A DNA stretch of 64,000 nt from Rodentibacter genomosp. 1 (lineage in GTDB: Bacteria; Pseudomonadota; Gammaproteobacteria; Enterobacterales; Pasteurellaceae). Below are positions 32,971 through 42,968 of the stretch, one piece after another. The position numbers were made by a program, and so were the translations under genes. The DNA lies in NCBI RefSeq assembly GCF_001999285.1, contig NZ_MLHN01000008.1, positions 1-64,000 of the forward strand, written 5' to 3'. Position 1 is the stretch's first letter. Every line of letters begins with the position of its first letter. The notes under the pieces were generated by a model that saw nothing but the letters and a program-made list of their open reading frames with translations, had not been told where the DNA came from and made no database searches.

Positions 32971-33448
32971 ATGAAAGTAATGCTACAAACAGGCTTAATG
33001 TTTGGCGAAGAAGCGCAGTTAGAAGTCACGATGCGTGAACCCACCACCGGTGATTTACTTGATGCCGAAATGGCGGCAGAACGTTTAGTGATGACCCCCG
33101 AAGGCGAGGCGGTACTAGCCAAATCCCCTGCGTTATTCGGTTATGAACTGCTCCGCCGTCAAATTGCTTCAGTGGGCAAAATTAACGGCCCGATTTCGAT
33201 GCGCCAATTGCGTTCGCTCACGACCGAAGATTTAAACCGCATCAGCCTTTATGCGCAAAGCTGGGAGGCAGCCAAAGCAGAACAGGTGGTCTCGCGGGGG
33301 CGATTGGATACGGCAGATCAGGAAACTGGAAAAGACCTGTCTGCTGTTAGCTAAGCATTATCAGTGCAACCCTGCGTGGTTGCTTTCTCAACCTATCTTT
33401 AACTTACCACGCTATATTGGCTACATAGGAGGCAATGATGGCAAATAA
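32971..33448 (+). CDS. Tail assembly chaperone gp41 with a -2 frameshift extension
   Basis: Zero-frame product 32971-33354, 127 residues (LMFGEEAQLEVTMREPTTGDLLDAEM). A second reading frame, entered by a -2 slip at GGGGG (33296-33300), continues GDWIRQIRKLEKTCLLLAKHYQCN to 33448 and gives a fusion of about 159 residues. The extension (AKHYQCNPAWLLSQPIFNLP) is typical of chaperone 'GT' tails. Frame arithmetic requires -2 (or +1), as reported for Mu rather than the -1 of lambda. Confidence 0.88.
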
Positions 33449-35320
33449 CTCTACCTCGTTTTTTGTCAATCTAGCGGGCAACGTCTCACAACAAGCGGCA
33501 CGATTTGGCAATTCAATTGCCAATATGGCAAACAAAAATGTGAGCAGCCTTAACAAGGTCAGTCGTGCTATTTCTGCCGTATCCAAGGGCTTTAATGGAC
33601 TTGGGAACATCACTATCCCCATCGTGGGTGTCGGTGTAGCTGCCGGCACGGCGATGGTGGGTAAATCTATGCTCCGCACCGCTGCCGATTTCGAGATGGC
33701 AAAAATCCGAATGAAGCAGACCTTTGGTGAGCAAGGCGAAGCCGCTGATGCGTGGCTGAAAAAATTCGCTACCGATACCCCGATGGCATTTGCCGACACC
33801 CAAGATGCAATGATGCGCTTAAAAACCGCAGGTATTGACCCGATGGGCGGTGCATTGCAAGCCTTAGTGGACTATAACGCCAAAGTGGGGGGCGATAAAG
33901 CCAACCTTGATGGCTATATTTCTGCAATCAGTAAAGGTTTCATCAAAGGCAAGCTTTCAATGGAGGAGATCAACCCTTTACTAGAACGTAACGTCAAAGT
34001 ATTTGAAATCCTTGCCAAGGAAACGGGCGGCAAATACACCGCCGACCAAATGCAGAGAATGTTACAGGAAGGCAAACTCGGGCGTAAATCTATCCACGCC
34101 TTGTTGCGTGGTATGGGGCGAGATGCCGCAGGTGCAGCCAAAGAGCAGATGAAAACCTGGGACGGTTTGGTATCTAACCTTGAAGATACTTGGACATCGA
34201 TGCAGGCACGCTTTATGGAACACGGAGCATTTGATGCCTTGAAAAGGGAGTTAGGCGACTTTGTTGAGTGGTTAAACGAGAAAATTGATGATGGCACGCT
34301 TGATGAATTTGCGAAAACCGTCAGCGATACGCTGATTGAAGCCCTAAAAGACCTCAAGGAAATGGCAAAAGACGTGAAGCCTATTTTGGAGCGTATCGGC
34401 TCGGTAATGAGCTGGATCTCTGAAAAAGCAGGCGGTTATGGCAATCTTGCTAAATTTATGGGGGCATTATATGTCGGCAACAAATTCTGGCGTAGCGAAA
34501 AAGTACGAACCGTTGCAGGCTGGAGCTGGTCGGCAGGTAAATGGGGTGCCAATAAGCTATTCCGCCGAAAAAAGGCGGTGCAGGTGGCTTGGCTGATGGT
34601 GTGGCGGGTGCGTTGGGGGCAACTGCAGGCGTTACCCCTGTTTATGTGACCAATTTCCCGATGGGTTTTGGTAGCAGCGGTGGTTATGGTTACGATGCCA
34701 TCGAAGATGGGCGTGATAAAGACAAGAAAAGCAAAAAGAAAAACAAAACACCGAAAACGAAACGAGGACGTGGTGGCGTGCGTTCCCCTGTTGCTGCGGT
34801 GGCTACTTCCGCTACTGTGCCTAAGGTTGCACCACCTGTTGCAACCCCATCGGGTGGCGTGGGGCGTTCCGTTGGCAATGGCGTGAAATCTGTAGGGCGT
34901 GGCGCTTCAAAAGCCGTCCCTTACTTAGGCACAGGCTTGGCAGTGGCAGAAGGTGTTACGGTATTGATGGACGATACCACCGACACCAAAGAGAAATCAG
35001 AGGCGATTGGTTCTATCGCAGGTGCAACTGCAGGGGCGATTGTAGGGCAAGCCCTGATTCCAATTCCCGTGGTAGGGGCGGCAGTCGGTTCTTATGTAGG
35101 AGGTTGGTTGGGCGAATGGCTAGGCTCCGAGGTGGGCGAATATCTTTCAGACCCAGAGCCGATTAAAAACGAGCTGAACGGTAAAATCCAAGTGGAAGTA
35201 AAAGCCTCCGACCAACTGATTGCCACTGCAACACAAGCCAAAATGCAAACCAACCAGCAACGAGATCAGGTTGAAATGGCAGTACAAATGGGTACCTTAG
35301 GCTTTGGGGGAATGTGGTAG
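33438..35320 (+). CDS. Tail tape measure protein (Mu gp42) with a frame change at A AAA AAG
   Basis: Sets tail length. ATG 33438 is 5 bases after AGGAGG. The zero frame runs to 34649 (about 403 residues): TMP core FEMAKIRMKQTFGEQGEAADAW and LSMEEINPLLERNVKVFEIL. The rest of the protein (GGAGGLADGVAGALGATAG ... glycine-rich segments ... NGKIQVEVKASDQL) is in the -1 frame to 35320. The switch falls on A-AAA-AAG (34568-34574), correctly phased for -1 slippage. A full product is about 627 residues, the expected size. Either programmed frameshifting or a one-base loss in the A run explains it. Confidence 0.88.
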
Positions 35321-35323
35321 CGT

Positions 35324-36688
35324 ATGGCAAAAATAACGGGTAAAGGCAGCTTCCGCGGCGTGCCTTTTTTAATCGAAGAAGAACAAGGTTTAGACGGCGG
35401 TCGGCGTATTGTCTCACACGAATATCCGTTGCGAGATAACGGCTTAACCGAAGATATGGGTAAACGCCTGCGTCGTTATCAAGTCGGCTGCTTAGTGATT
35501 GGCGACGACCATTTAGACCAAGCAGAAAAGCTGATTGAGGCATTAGAAGCCAGCGGTGCAGGCACACTCAAACACCCGTATTTCGGCACGATTGAAGTGC
35601 GGGTAGATGATTACCGTGCTAAGCATTCAACCTCGCATCAGCGTGTTACTCGCTTTGATATTACCTTTCTGCCAGCGGAAGAAAGCAATGCCCCCGAAAT
35701 TGCTGAAGATACCGCCTATTCGGTGTTGTCGGAATATAGTGCCACCTTAGATGGGATTGCCAGTGAATTTGCTGAAATGGTGGAAGATGTATCGGGCTTT
35801 ATTGAGTCGATGGTAGATAACCCACTTTTCCGGTTGGCGGATACCACGGCAGCCTTTATTGAGAATATTTTCGATGGCGTGGCGAATACGGTGAGTGGTT
35901 TAACCGAGGTGAAAGATAAAGCCTTATCTATTAAAAACCGTTTGAGTAATTTGTTGCTTACGCCCAAAGTATTGGCAAGGGAATTGCAAGATTTAACCAA
36001 GTTAAATGTGCGAAGTGCGGTCAATTCGCAACGCCAATTTGTGCAGCATATTGTGATCACCGATTCCATCAGCGCAGCCTTGGGCGATTTAACAGCAAGC
36101 AAAAACGAAATTACCAAAAGCACCCTTGATGAGATGGTGACAGCGAAAATCAACAACGTGGCAGAAGCGGATATTTTATCCCGTCAGTTCCGAAACTTGC
36201 ACGAACAAGAAATTTTTGATGCCTTGATGAATAAAACTACTTTCTTGCTGAAACGCTTGGTGCTTTCCACCCTTGCGGTGGAATATGGCAAGGCGATTTC
36301 TGATGCAGTGACCGAATCCGTGGCACAGAAAACCGTCACGGAAGAAACTATTGCCACTTTGATTGAATCGAAGGCAGACGTGCAACGCTATATTGCTGAA
36401 GTTGATGAGCAATTGGAAGCGGTGATTTTAGACAATGCCGATGCAGAGCAATGGGAAAGTTACACCGCCCTTGAGCAATATCGCCTGACCTTAATGCGAG
36501 ATTTGCAAATTCGTGGGGAACGATTGGCAAATGCCCGTGAAGTCAAGCTCAACGACACTTACCCAGCCATTTTGCTGGAATATCAGCACACGGGCAATGC
36601 GAAAACGTGGAAGCGGTTAGCATTGCGTAATGGTATCTCACACCCACTTTTCTGCTTAGGTGGAACCACTTTAGAGGTGTTGCAATAA
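35324..36688 (+). CDS. DNA circulation / tail protein N (Mu gp43)
   Basis: 454 residues. N-terminal DNA-circularisation-protein domain (GSFRGVPFLIEEEQGLDGGRR, YRAKHSTSHQRVTRFDITFLP), then long helical coiled regions. In Mu N belongs to the baseplate or tail and joins the ends of injected DNA. The stop overlaps the next ATG. Confidence 0.9.
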   Translation: MAKITGKGSFRGVPFLIEEEQGLDGGRRIVSHEYPLRDNGLTEDMGKRLRRYQVGCLVIGDDHLDQAEKLIEALEASGAGTLKHPYFGTIEVRVDDYRAKHSTSHQRVTRFDITFLPAEESNAPEIAEDTAYSVLSEYSATLDGIASEFAEMVEDVSGFIESMVDNPLFRLADTTAAFIENIFDGVANTVSGLTEVKDKALSIKNRLSNLLLTPKVLARELQDLTKLNVRSAVNSQRQFVQHIVITDSISAALGDLTASKNEITKSTLDEMVTAKINNVAEADILSRQFRNLHEQEIFDALMNKTTFLLKRLVLSTLAVEYGKAISDAVTESVAQKTVTEETIATLIESKADVQRYIAEVDEQLEAVILDNADAEQWESYTALEQYRLTLMRDLQIRGERLANAREVKLNDTYPAILLEYQHTGNAKTWKRLALRNGISHPLFCLGGTTLEVLQ

Positions 36689-37446
36689 TGAGCGAAACCA
36701 ACAATCAAACCAATAACCAAGTAAACAAGATTGAGCTTTATCTCAACGGTAAAATTTTTTCGGGTTGGAAAAGCCTTAACGTGCAACGCTCGCTCGAATC
36801 AATGAGCGGTCGTTTTGATTTAGGCATTGCGGTACGTCCTGAAGATGATGTGTCAGTGTTAGCCACTGGTTCTGCCCTTGTATTAAAAATGGGTGGGCAA
36901 ACGGTGATCACGGGCTTTTTGGACGAACTCAAGCAAAGCATCGGTGGGCAAGATAAAACCATCACCATTAGCGGTCGAGATAAAACCTGCGACTTGGTGG
37001 ACTGTGCCATTGTGCATCATTCTTATCAGTTTAAAAACCAAACCGCAAAGCAGATTGCCGAAGCCATTTGTAAACCGTTTGGCATTAGTGTGGTGTGGCA
37101 GGTGCAAACGCCTGAAGCCAACGAACGAATCCCTGTGTGGCAGGTAGAGCCAGGCGAAACTGCATTTGATAACTTAAGCAAAATTGCTCGCCACAAAGGC
37201 GTATTAGTGACCAGCGATGTGGACGGCAATTTGTTGTTTACAGAGCCAAGCAGCAAACAAGTGGGCAATTTAACTTTGGGCGAAAATTTGTTGGAATTGG
37301 AACAAACCGACAGCTGGTTGGAACGCTTTTCGCTTTACCGTGTGATTGGCGATGCCGAACAAGGTGGCGCTAAAGGCGATACCAAAACCAAGAACAAAGG
37401 GGCGAAAGGCGAAACCACGGTTGCCGATGATATTTACGGAGACTAA
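36688..37446 (+). CDS. Baseplate hub protein P, N-terminal part (Mu gp44)
   Basis: 252 residues: gpD/gp27-like hub (LYLNGKIFSGWKSLNVQRSLESMSGRF-type start, PVWQVEPGETAFDNLSKIARHKGVL core). It ends in a hydrophilic tail (KGDTKTKNKGAKGETTV) and two in-frame stops, TAA TGA. The C-terminal part of P follows as a separate gene in the same frame 12 bases later. Confidence 0.88.
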   Translation: MSETNNQTNNQVNKIELYLNGKIFSGWKSLNVQRSLESMSGRFDLGIAVRPEDDVSVLATGSALVLKMGGQTVITGFLDELKQSIGGQDKTITISGRDKTCDLVDCAIVHHSYQFKNQTAKQIAEAICKPFGISVVWQVQTPEANERIPVWQVEPGETAFDNLSKIARHKGVLVTSDVDGNLLFTEPSSKQVGNLTLGENLLELEQTDSWLERFSLYRVIGDAEQGGAKGDTKTKNKGAKGETTVADDIYGD

Positions 37447-37458
37447 TGAGGACAAACA

Positions 37459-37920
37459 ATGAGTGCAAGCGGTTTAAAAGTTGAAGTAAATGACGAAGCG
37501 ATCAATCGTTATCGCCCGATGATTATTATCGCCGATGACAATATGACAGGCTCAAGCGGTTATCAGCGTGCCGACTGGGAACGCAAACGCCGTCAAGCCG
37601 AAGGACAAAAAGCCACAGCACGGGTGCAAGGTTGGTTTAAGCCTGATGGCACCTTGTGGCTGCCGAATGAATTAGTGGTACTTGACGCCCCCGCATTGGG
37701 GATACACAAAGCAGAACGGCTGATTATTGATTGCACCTACACGCTGGACGAAAACGGCACCATTACCGAAATGACCCTAATGCACCGTGATGCCTTTGAT
37801 GAGCCAGCCGATGACACTTTAGATGATGTGAAAGATGGCAAAGGCAAGAAAGGCAAATCGAAAAAGGCGAAAAAATCCAGCAAGGATAACGTTACCGAAT
37901 TTTCAGATTTTGTGGAATAA
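37459..37920 (+). CDS. Baseplate hub protein P, C-terminal part
   Basis: 153 residues starting MSASGLKVEVNDEAINRYRP with GAGGA (37448-37452) before the ATG. It continues the hub domain (WERKRRQAEGQKATARVQGW, LGIHKAERLIIDCTYTLDENG) and ends in a Lys/Gly-rich tail. Mu P is one chain of about 380 residues; here 252 plus 153 residues cover it as two proteins. Confidence 0.85.
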   Translation: MSASGLKVEVNDEAINRYRPMIIIADDNMTGSSGYQRADWERKRRQAEGQKATARVQGWFKPDGTLWLPNELVVLDAPALGIHKAERLIIDCTYTLDENGTITEMTLMHRDAFDEPADDTLDDVKDGKGKKGKSKKAKKSSKDNVTEFSDFVE

Positions 37921-37921
37921 A

Positions 37922-37946
37922 TTTAAATGCCATTTAAAGAGGATTT
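37922..37946. repeat. Phased TTTAAA array 6
   Basis: TTTAAA at 37922 and 37933 and TTTATG at 37944, 11 bp apart, with AGAGG between the last two. Confidence 0.7.
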
Positions 37947-38495
37947 ATGCAGGCTTTAAATCGTATGCTTGCCCCGATTAAACGAGGGTTACAACTGTTA
38001 GTCAGCCGTGCGGTGGTTTCGGTGGTCAATGATGCCTATGCACGCCAAAATTTACAACTACGGCTACAATCAGACGAAGTCGCCGATGATGTAGAACGCT
38101 TTCAAAATTATGGGCATTACTCTGTGCCAAAAGCAGGCGAAGCCATTGTGGTATCGGTCGGTGGTAAGCGTTCGCACTTGGTTGCGGTGGTGGTTGATGA
38201 TAAAAGTGTTCGCCCCGCTGGCTTGCAGGCAGGCGATTCGGTGTTGTATCATTTAGAAGGCCACCAACTTCTTCTCACCGAAAATGGCGAAGCCATTCTC
38301 TCCTGTAAAAAATTCACGATTGAAACTGAAACCCTTGACTGCAAAGCCCGGTCGGTTACGTTTGATAGTCTGCAAACAACGTTCAAAGGCAATGTTGATA
38401 TTATGGGAACATCAACAGCAACCGACCACAAGTCAAGCGGAATCAGTGCAAAAGACCACGACCACGAACAACGTGTGGGTAAACCTGTTCCGTAA
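37947..38495 (+). CDS. Baseplate central spike gp45 (V)
   Basis: 182 residues. OB-fold start (RFQNYGHYSVPKAGEAIVVSVGG), beta-helical part with repeated short strands (TIETETLDCKARSVTFDSL), and the tip motif DHDHEQR: an H-x-H pair that binds iron in the Mu spike. It pierces the outer membrane. Confidence 0.92.
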   Translation: MQALNRMLAPIKRGLQLLVSRAVVSVVNDAYARQNLQLRLQSDEVADDVERFQNYGHYSVPKAGEAIVVSVGGKRSHLVAVVVDDKSVRPAGLQAGDSVLYHLEGHQLLLTENGEAILSCKKFTIETETLDCKARSVTFDSLQTTFKGNVDIMGTSTATDHKSSGISAKDHDHEQRVGKPVP

Positions 38496-38503
38496 GGAGC
38501 AGT

Positions 38504-38911
38504 ATGTCAGATTTAGCCTTAACGTGGCACGATAGCGAAGGCGACTTAGTGTTAGGCACTGAGTCGCTTTTGCTTGATGATACCCTTACCAACGCCATTA
38601 TCATTAGCCTGTTCACCGATTTGCGTGTCGAAGGTGAACGTGGCTGGTGGGGCGATTCCTTTAATGGCGGCTATCAAACAGGCTCCAAACTTTGGACGTT
38701 AAGCCGCTCCAAGCAACTTACTGAGGTGCTTGATGATGCACAACTCTACGCCACTCAAGCCTTGCAATGGCTGGTTGATGATGGCGTGGTGCAACGCTAT
38801 CAAGTAACCGCTTCCAACCCTAAACCGTCGGTCTTGTTGTTAGATATTCTTGTGGTGTTGCCCGATGGCAGCACCGAGCAACGCACTTTTAGTGCTAACT
38901 GGAGTCTCTGA
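38504..38911 (+). CDS. Baseplate wedge protein gp46 (W, gp25-like)
   Basis: 135 residues: LTNAIIISLFTDLRVEGERGWWGDSF and LWTLSRSKQLTEVLDDAQLYATQALQWL in the Mu gp46 pattern. Stop and next ATG overlap. Confidence 0.9.
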   Translation: MSDLALTWHDSEGDLVLGTESLLLDDTLTNAIIISLFTDLRVEGERGWWGDSFNGGYQTGSKLWTLSRSKQLTEVLDDAQLYATQALQWLVDDGVVQRYQVTASNPKPSVLLLDILVVLPDGSTEQRTFSANWSL

Positions 38912-39978
38912 TGGCATTTAATACCCCGACACTCTCAAGCCTGATTAAACAAGGTGAGCAGCAGTTTCAATATCGTTTCCCAACACTTAAACGCAACAAT
39001 GTGATCACGGTGATTAACCGTATTTGTGCTGCATTAAGCGCGGGCGAACATATGCACCTTGATTGGCTTGCTCGTCAAATTATCCCTACCACCGCTGAAG
39101 AAAATTATTTGGTTGAATACTGCCTTTACAAAGGCATTGTACGCAAACAAGCCTCAACTGCCACGGGCTGGGTGACCATTACCGCAGCAAATGAAGCAAC
39201 AATCCCAGAAGGCACGGTATTTGAAGACGCCAACAGCGGACTGACCTTTATTGCTACTCAAGACACGGTGGTAAAAGCGGGTCAATCCGATATTGCCGTG
39301 AAATGCGAAACTGTGGGGGCGGCAGGCAATTTGAAAGCGGGCGAGAGCCTCTCACTCACCACTGCTATTTTGGGCGTATTGCCTAACGCAACAGTAAAAG
39401 CAATGAGCGGCGGTGCGGATATTGAATCCCTCTCACGCCTATTGGCTCGCTTGATTTATCGGGTGCAAAATCCGCCCGCAAATGGCGCACCGCACGACTA
39501 TGTGCGCTGGGCAACCGAAGTATCGGGTGTTACCCGTGCTTGGTGTTTTGAGCGTTACTTAGGCGGTGGCTCGGTGGGGGTGGCATTTGCTTGTGATGAC
39601 CGAGAAGATATTTTACCCACAAGCGAAGATATTGCCCGCGTGCGTGCTTATATCACGGGGCATAAGAATGAAGCCACAGGACAATTTGAAGGAATGCCTG
39701 CTAACGTAGAGCTTTATGTGTTTGCGCCACAGTTTCAAGCGGTCAATTTTAAGATCCGTCTTGCACCTGATACACCAACGTTACGCCAAGCCGTACGCAA
39801 AAGCCTTGCGGCATACCTTGCCAACGCAGGAGTGGGCGCATTGCTTTATCTCTCACAAATTCGTGCGACCGTCTCCAATACCGCAGGCGAGGTAGATAAC
39901 AGTGTGATGTATCCGACTGCCGATGTGCAACTGCTTACCGATAACATTGCAACGCTAGGGGAAATCGAATGGCTATGA
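38911..39978 (+). CDS. Baseplate protein gp47 (J-like wedge)
   Basis: 355 residues of the baseplate J family: [21 protein letters not shown]-type N-terminus, [37 protein letters not shown] and [15 protein letters not shown] motifs. Overlaps gp48 by 10 bases. Confidence 0.92.
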   Translation: MAFNTPTLSSLIKQGEQQFQYRFPTLKRNNVITVINRICAALSAGEHMHLDWLARQIIPTTAEENYLVEYCLYKGIVRKQASTATGWVTITAANEATIPEGTVFEDANSGLTFIATQDTVVKAGQSDIAVKCETVGAAGNLKAGESLSLTTAILGVLPNATVKAMSGGADIESLSRLLARLIYRVQNPPANGAPHDYVRWATEVSGVTRAWCFERYLGGGSVGVAFACDDREDILPTSEDIARVRAYITGHKNEATGQFEGMPANVELYVFAPQFQAVNFKIRLAPDTPTLRQAVRKSLAAYLANAGVGALLYLSQIRATVSNTAGEVDNSVMYPTADVQLLTDNIATLGEIEWL

Positions 39979-40535
39979 CCCATCAGCAGTATTTAGATGC
40001 TGCGGTGAAATTGCTTCCTGTAGGGCTTGCCTGGAAACGTGCCTTAAATAGCAACTTGGCGAAGGTGCTGGCGGTGCGGTGCGATCAACTGGTCGAAGTC
40101 AACGGCAAAGCCCACACACTGATTAAAGAACGAATGCCAGGGCAAGCCACGCTATTGCTTGAAGAATGGGAAAGTTTTTTTGGACTGCCTGAAGCAGGGC
40201 GACAAATTGAGGGCAAAAGCATTGCCGAGCGACAAGCACAGGTAAAAGAAAAAGAGGAAGAACTCGGCTCAAGCAGCAAAATCTACCTTGAAGAAGCGGC
40301 AAAGCGAGCAGGTTATCAAATTGAGATTGTGAACTACTATCCTCACCACGGTTTGCGAGATTGCTTATACCCTCTCTATGAATATGAAAACGCTTGGCGC
40401 ATTTTTATCTACACAGAAAAGCTGCCGACCAAGCCGACCGAAGCAGTCGATAAAAACGAAGAGCTACAACAAATTTTAAAACGTTACTGCAACGCCGATA
40501 TTGAAATGGTGTTTATTTATAAGGATAGGGCTTAA
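39969..40535 (+). CDS. Tail protein gp48 (DUF2313)
   Basis: 188 residues: [19 protein letters not shown], then [14 protein letters not shown] and [20 protein letters not shown]. The family links the baseplate wedge to the tail fibres. Directly adjoins the tailspike gene. Confidence 0.88.
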   Translation: MAMTHQQYLDAAVKLLPVGLAWKRALNSNLAKVLAVRCDQLVEVNGKAHTLIKERMPGQATLLLEEWESFFGLPEAGRQIEGKSIAERQAQVKEKEEELGSSSKIYLEEAAKRAGYQIEIVNYYPHHGLRDCLYPLYEYENAWRIFIYTEKLPTKPTEAVDKNEELQQILKRYCNADIEMVFIYKDRA

Positions 40536-42968
40536 ATGTACGCATTAGACAATAAATCGGGCATTGAACAGATGCCTGAAATCCCTGAAGTATTTAGTAA
40601 AAATCCACTTTGGTTTACCGAAGGACGTGATGGTAACGCCCCAAGTTACCCAGGTGCGCACTGGTTTAACATTGTGCAAGCCGAGCTTTTGAATGTATTG
40701 AAAGAAGCAGGCATTGAGCCAGAGAAAGCCGATTTAACCCAGTTGGCACAAGCGTTTCGTGTTATGGCAGGTCAAGTGGACTCTATCGCCGCTTTGCGTG
40801 AATTTGAGCCCGTGCGTGATCGTCAGATGGTGTACGTCAAAGGCTACTACGCCAACAGCACCAAAGGCGGAGGGTATTTTGTGGCGGATTTGACCGATAC
40901 GGCGAGTGCGGATAATGGCGGGACGGTGATTGTGACGGCAAACGGTAACCGCTGGAAACGTATTCTTGGACACACCTTAGGCTTAGAACAATTCGGTGCA
41001 ATCGGAGATGGAGAGTCAGACGACACGCAAGCCATCAAAAACGCTTTGCAAGCTGCATATGATACAGGTTGTTTATTGCATATAAGTAACAACACTTATC
41101 TGATTTCGGAATCTTTAGAATTTAAACGTCATTTTTCGATTGCAACAAGCGTTGTTTTTAAAGCGCCTGAAAATCCACGAGATGTGGCAGCTAGTGTCAA
41201 TTTATATTTTTCTCGCCCTTGTCATCTTGAGCGAGTACGATTTATTTACGTCAATGTCTATTTATCTGGACAAGGGACAGAAGATTTAATTCATCACCCA
41301 ACCATTGTTAAAATGTGTACGTTTAACGATAGTAAGTTGGTAATTGGTTCAGAGCATTCTATTACGCAACATTATGAAATTGCTTTCAACCATTTCAATA
41401 CAACTAAAAGCCGTTTCTTTGATGCGATTGCTGTAAAAAACTGTAACCACGTCAAAATTGTACACAATAACATTCAAGAGTATGGTACGGGTATTTTTAT
41501 TCGTCCGACACGCTCATTTGCGGCACAACATATCAAAATTGAAAATAATGCCATTCAGTCAGTAATGCGCCCGATTTACTTGGTCGGCACATCAATGCAC
41601 CGCTTAGCAAATGTATCAGTGGTTGGCAATACCGTCACCCGTAGCTTGCGAGATAAAACTGCCGCTGTACAGGCACTCTATGTTTCTTATTGCTGTGGCT
41701 TGTATGTTGAGCGCAACACGCTTACTTCATTTGGTGATGTCATTAAAATTGATGCCTGCATTGACTCAGTCATCACTCAAAATAAAACTCAATGTTTAGA
41801 TATTTATGCAGGCATTCGGGTGTTAGGTTGTGTTGCGACTCGTATTTTGGCTAACACATTCTATAACTGGGAGCCATTATCCTATGGTGTGTTGGTGCTG
41901 GATAACAAAACCAATACAAGCGTTAGAAAAAACCTCTATGGTTCTTATGATTTAACGGTGCGGGACAATTTTTTCTATGTAAATAATCGTGGGTTAAAAA
42001 TCGAAAACACAACACTTGCAGATATTAAAAACAACAAGTTTTATGCGTTAAAAACGCCTGATGCTGATGCACGATTACTAACTTTTTCCAAAAGTGCCAC
42101 GTTCTGCAATGAATCAGACAATTTATTTTTTGCACCTGACGGCACAGCTTTAAGATACACCAAAACGTTATCCGCTGGCACAGTACACGCAACAACCACT
42201 AAAAAAACGACTATCTCCGAGCCTATTATTACTGAGTCAGATGTGGAATTAAATAGGGCAAAAAGCTATGTGGTGACGTTTGAATTAGGACACGTCACAG
42301 ATTTAAAACAACACGCGGGGGCATTCAAAACGATGTCTCAATGGATGCAAGGTAGCTCAGCTGCTCTTGCTTTCAACGCCTCGGCGTGGAATACCTCCAC
42401 AAGAAAAACCGCCGATATTGTGGTTGATGGTTTTATTAATGATACCTATGGCATTGAGAATGTATGGTGGGCGAAATCTTGCTTATTTATAGATAAATTT
42501 AACGTGCTTTCTTGCCGTGATTTTACTGCGAATACCGCAGCAAGCGTGCCTTTTATGTTAGGCACTGCGGCGATGGCTGAAATGGCGTGGCAAACGGCGG
42601 TTTTCCGCTCTCCGCTGATTGTTGATGGGAATTTATACGACCCACTTAGCACAGGCATTATCAGCCAAAATGGTTACGAGCGGGATATTTCTGCACGCAC
42701 GGCATTAGGACAAAAAGAGGACGGCACTTATGTGTTATTAGTGGTTGATGGCAGAACAGGCGAACGTGGCTGCACAATGAAGCAAGCCGCGGAAAAGCTA
42801 TTAAGACTAGATTGCGTAAATGCATTTAACCTTGATGGTGGCGGTTCCGTAACGCTTTGGTATAAAGGGCAAATTATCAACGCACCAAGTGATGATAAGG
42901 GCGAGCGAGAAGTGCCATCAATCTTTTATGTACAAGGCGAAACTCAAGGAGAAGCAAATGTACTTTGA
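40536..42968 (+). CDS. Tailspike: beta-helix plus phosphodiester-glycosidase-like C-terminus
   Basis: 810 residues replacing the Mu fibre gene S. Residues 1-100 attach to the tail (PEVFSKNPLWFTEGRDGNAP). From about 150 a pectate-lyase-like right-handed beta-helix begins (FGAIGDGESDDTQAIKNAL) and continues with N-rich turns to about 530. From about 590 a NAGPA/DUF2233-type domain follows: ARTALGQKEDGTYVLLVVDGR near 719-737, then NLDGGGSVTLWY near 764-775 and GEREVPSIFYV. Such domains cleave phosphodiester-linked sugars, so a capsule or teichoic-like glycan is a likely receptor. The helix DNA is AT-rich, suggesting exchange. Confidence 0.88.
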   Translation: MYALDNKSGIEQMPEIPEVFSKNPLWFTEGRDGNAPSYPGAHWFNIVQAELLNVLKEAGIEPEKADLTQLAQAFRVMAGQVDSIAALREFEPVRDRQMVYVKGYYANSTKGGGYFVADLTDTASADNGGTVIVTANGNRWKRILGHTLGLEQFGAIGDGESDDTQAIKNALQAAYDTGCLLHISNNTYLISESLEFKRHFSIATSVVFKAPENPRDVAASVNLYFSRPCHLERVRFIYVNVYLSGQGTEDLIHHPTIVKMCTFNDSKLVIGSEHSITQHYEIAFNHFNTTKSRFFDAIAVKNCNHVKIVHNNIQEYGTGIFIRPTRSFAAQHIKIENNAIQSVMRPIYLVGTSMHRLANVSVVGNTVTRSLRDKTAAVQALYVSYCCGLYVERNTLTSFGDVIKIDACIDSVITQNKTQCLDIYAGIRVLGCVATRILANTFYNWEPLSYGVLVLDNKTNTSVRKNLYGSYDLTVRDNFFYVNNRGLKIENTTLADIKNNKFYALKTPDADARLLTFSKSATFCNESDNLFFAPDGTALRYTKTLSAGTVHATTTKKTTISEPIITESDVELNRAKSYVVTFELGHVTDLKQHAGAFKTMSQWMQGSSAALAFNASAWNTSTRKTADIVVDGFINDTYGIENVWWAKSCLFIDKFNVLSCRDFTANTAASVPFMLGTAAMAEMAWQTAVFRSPLIVDGNLYDPLSTGIISQNGYERDISARTALGQKEDGTYVLLVVDGRTGERGCTMKQAAEKLLRLDCVNAFNLDGGGSVTLWYKGQIINAPSDDKGEREVPSIFYVQGETQGEANVL

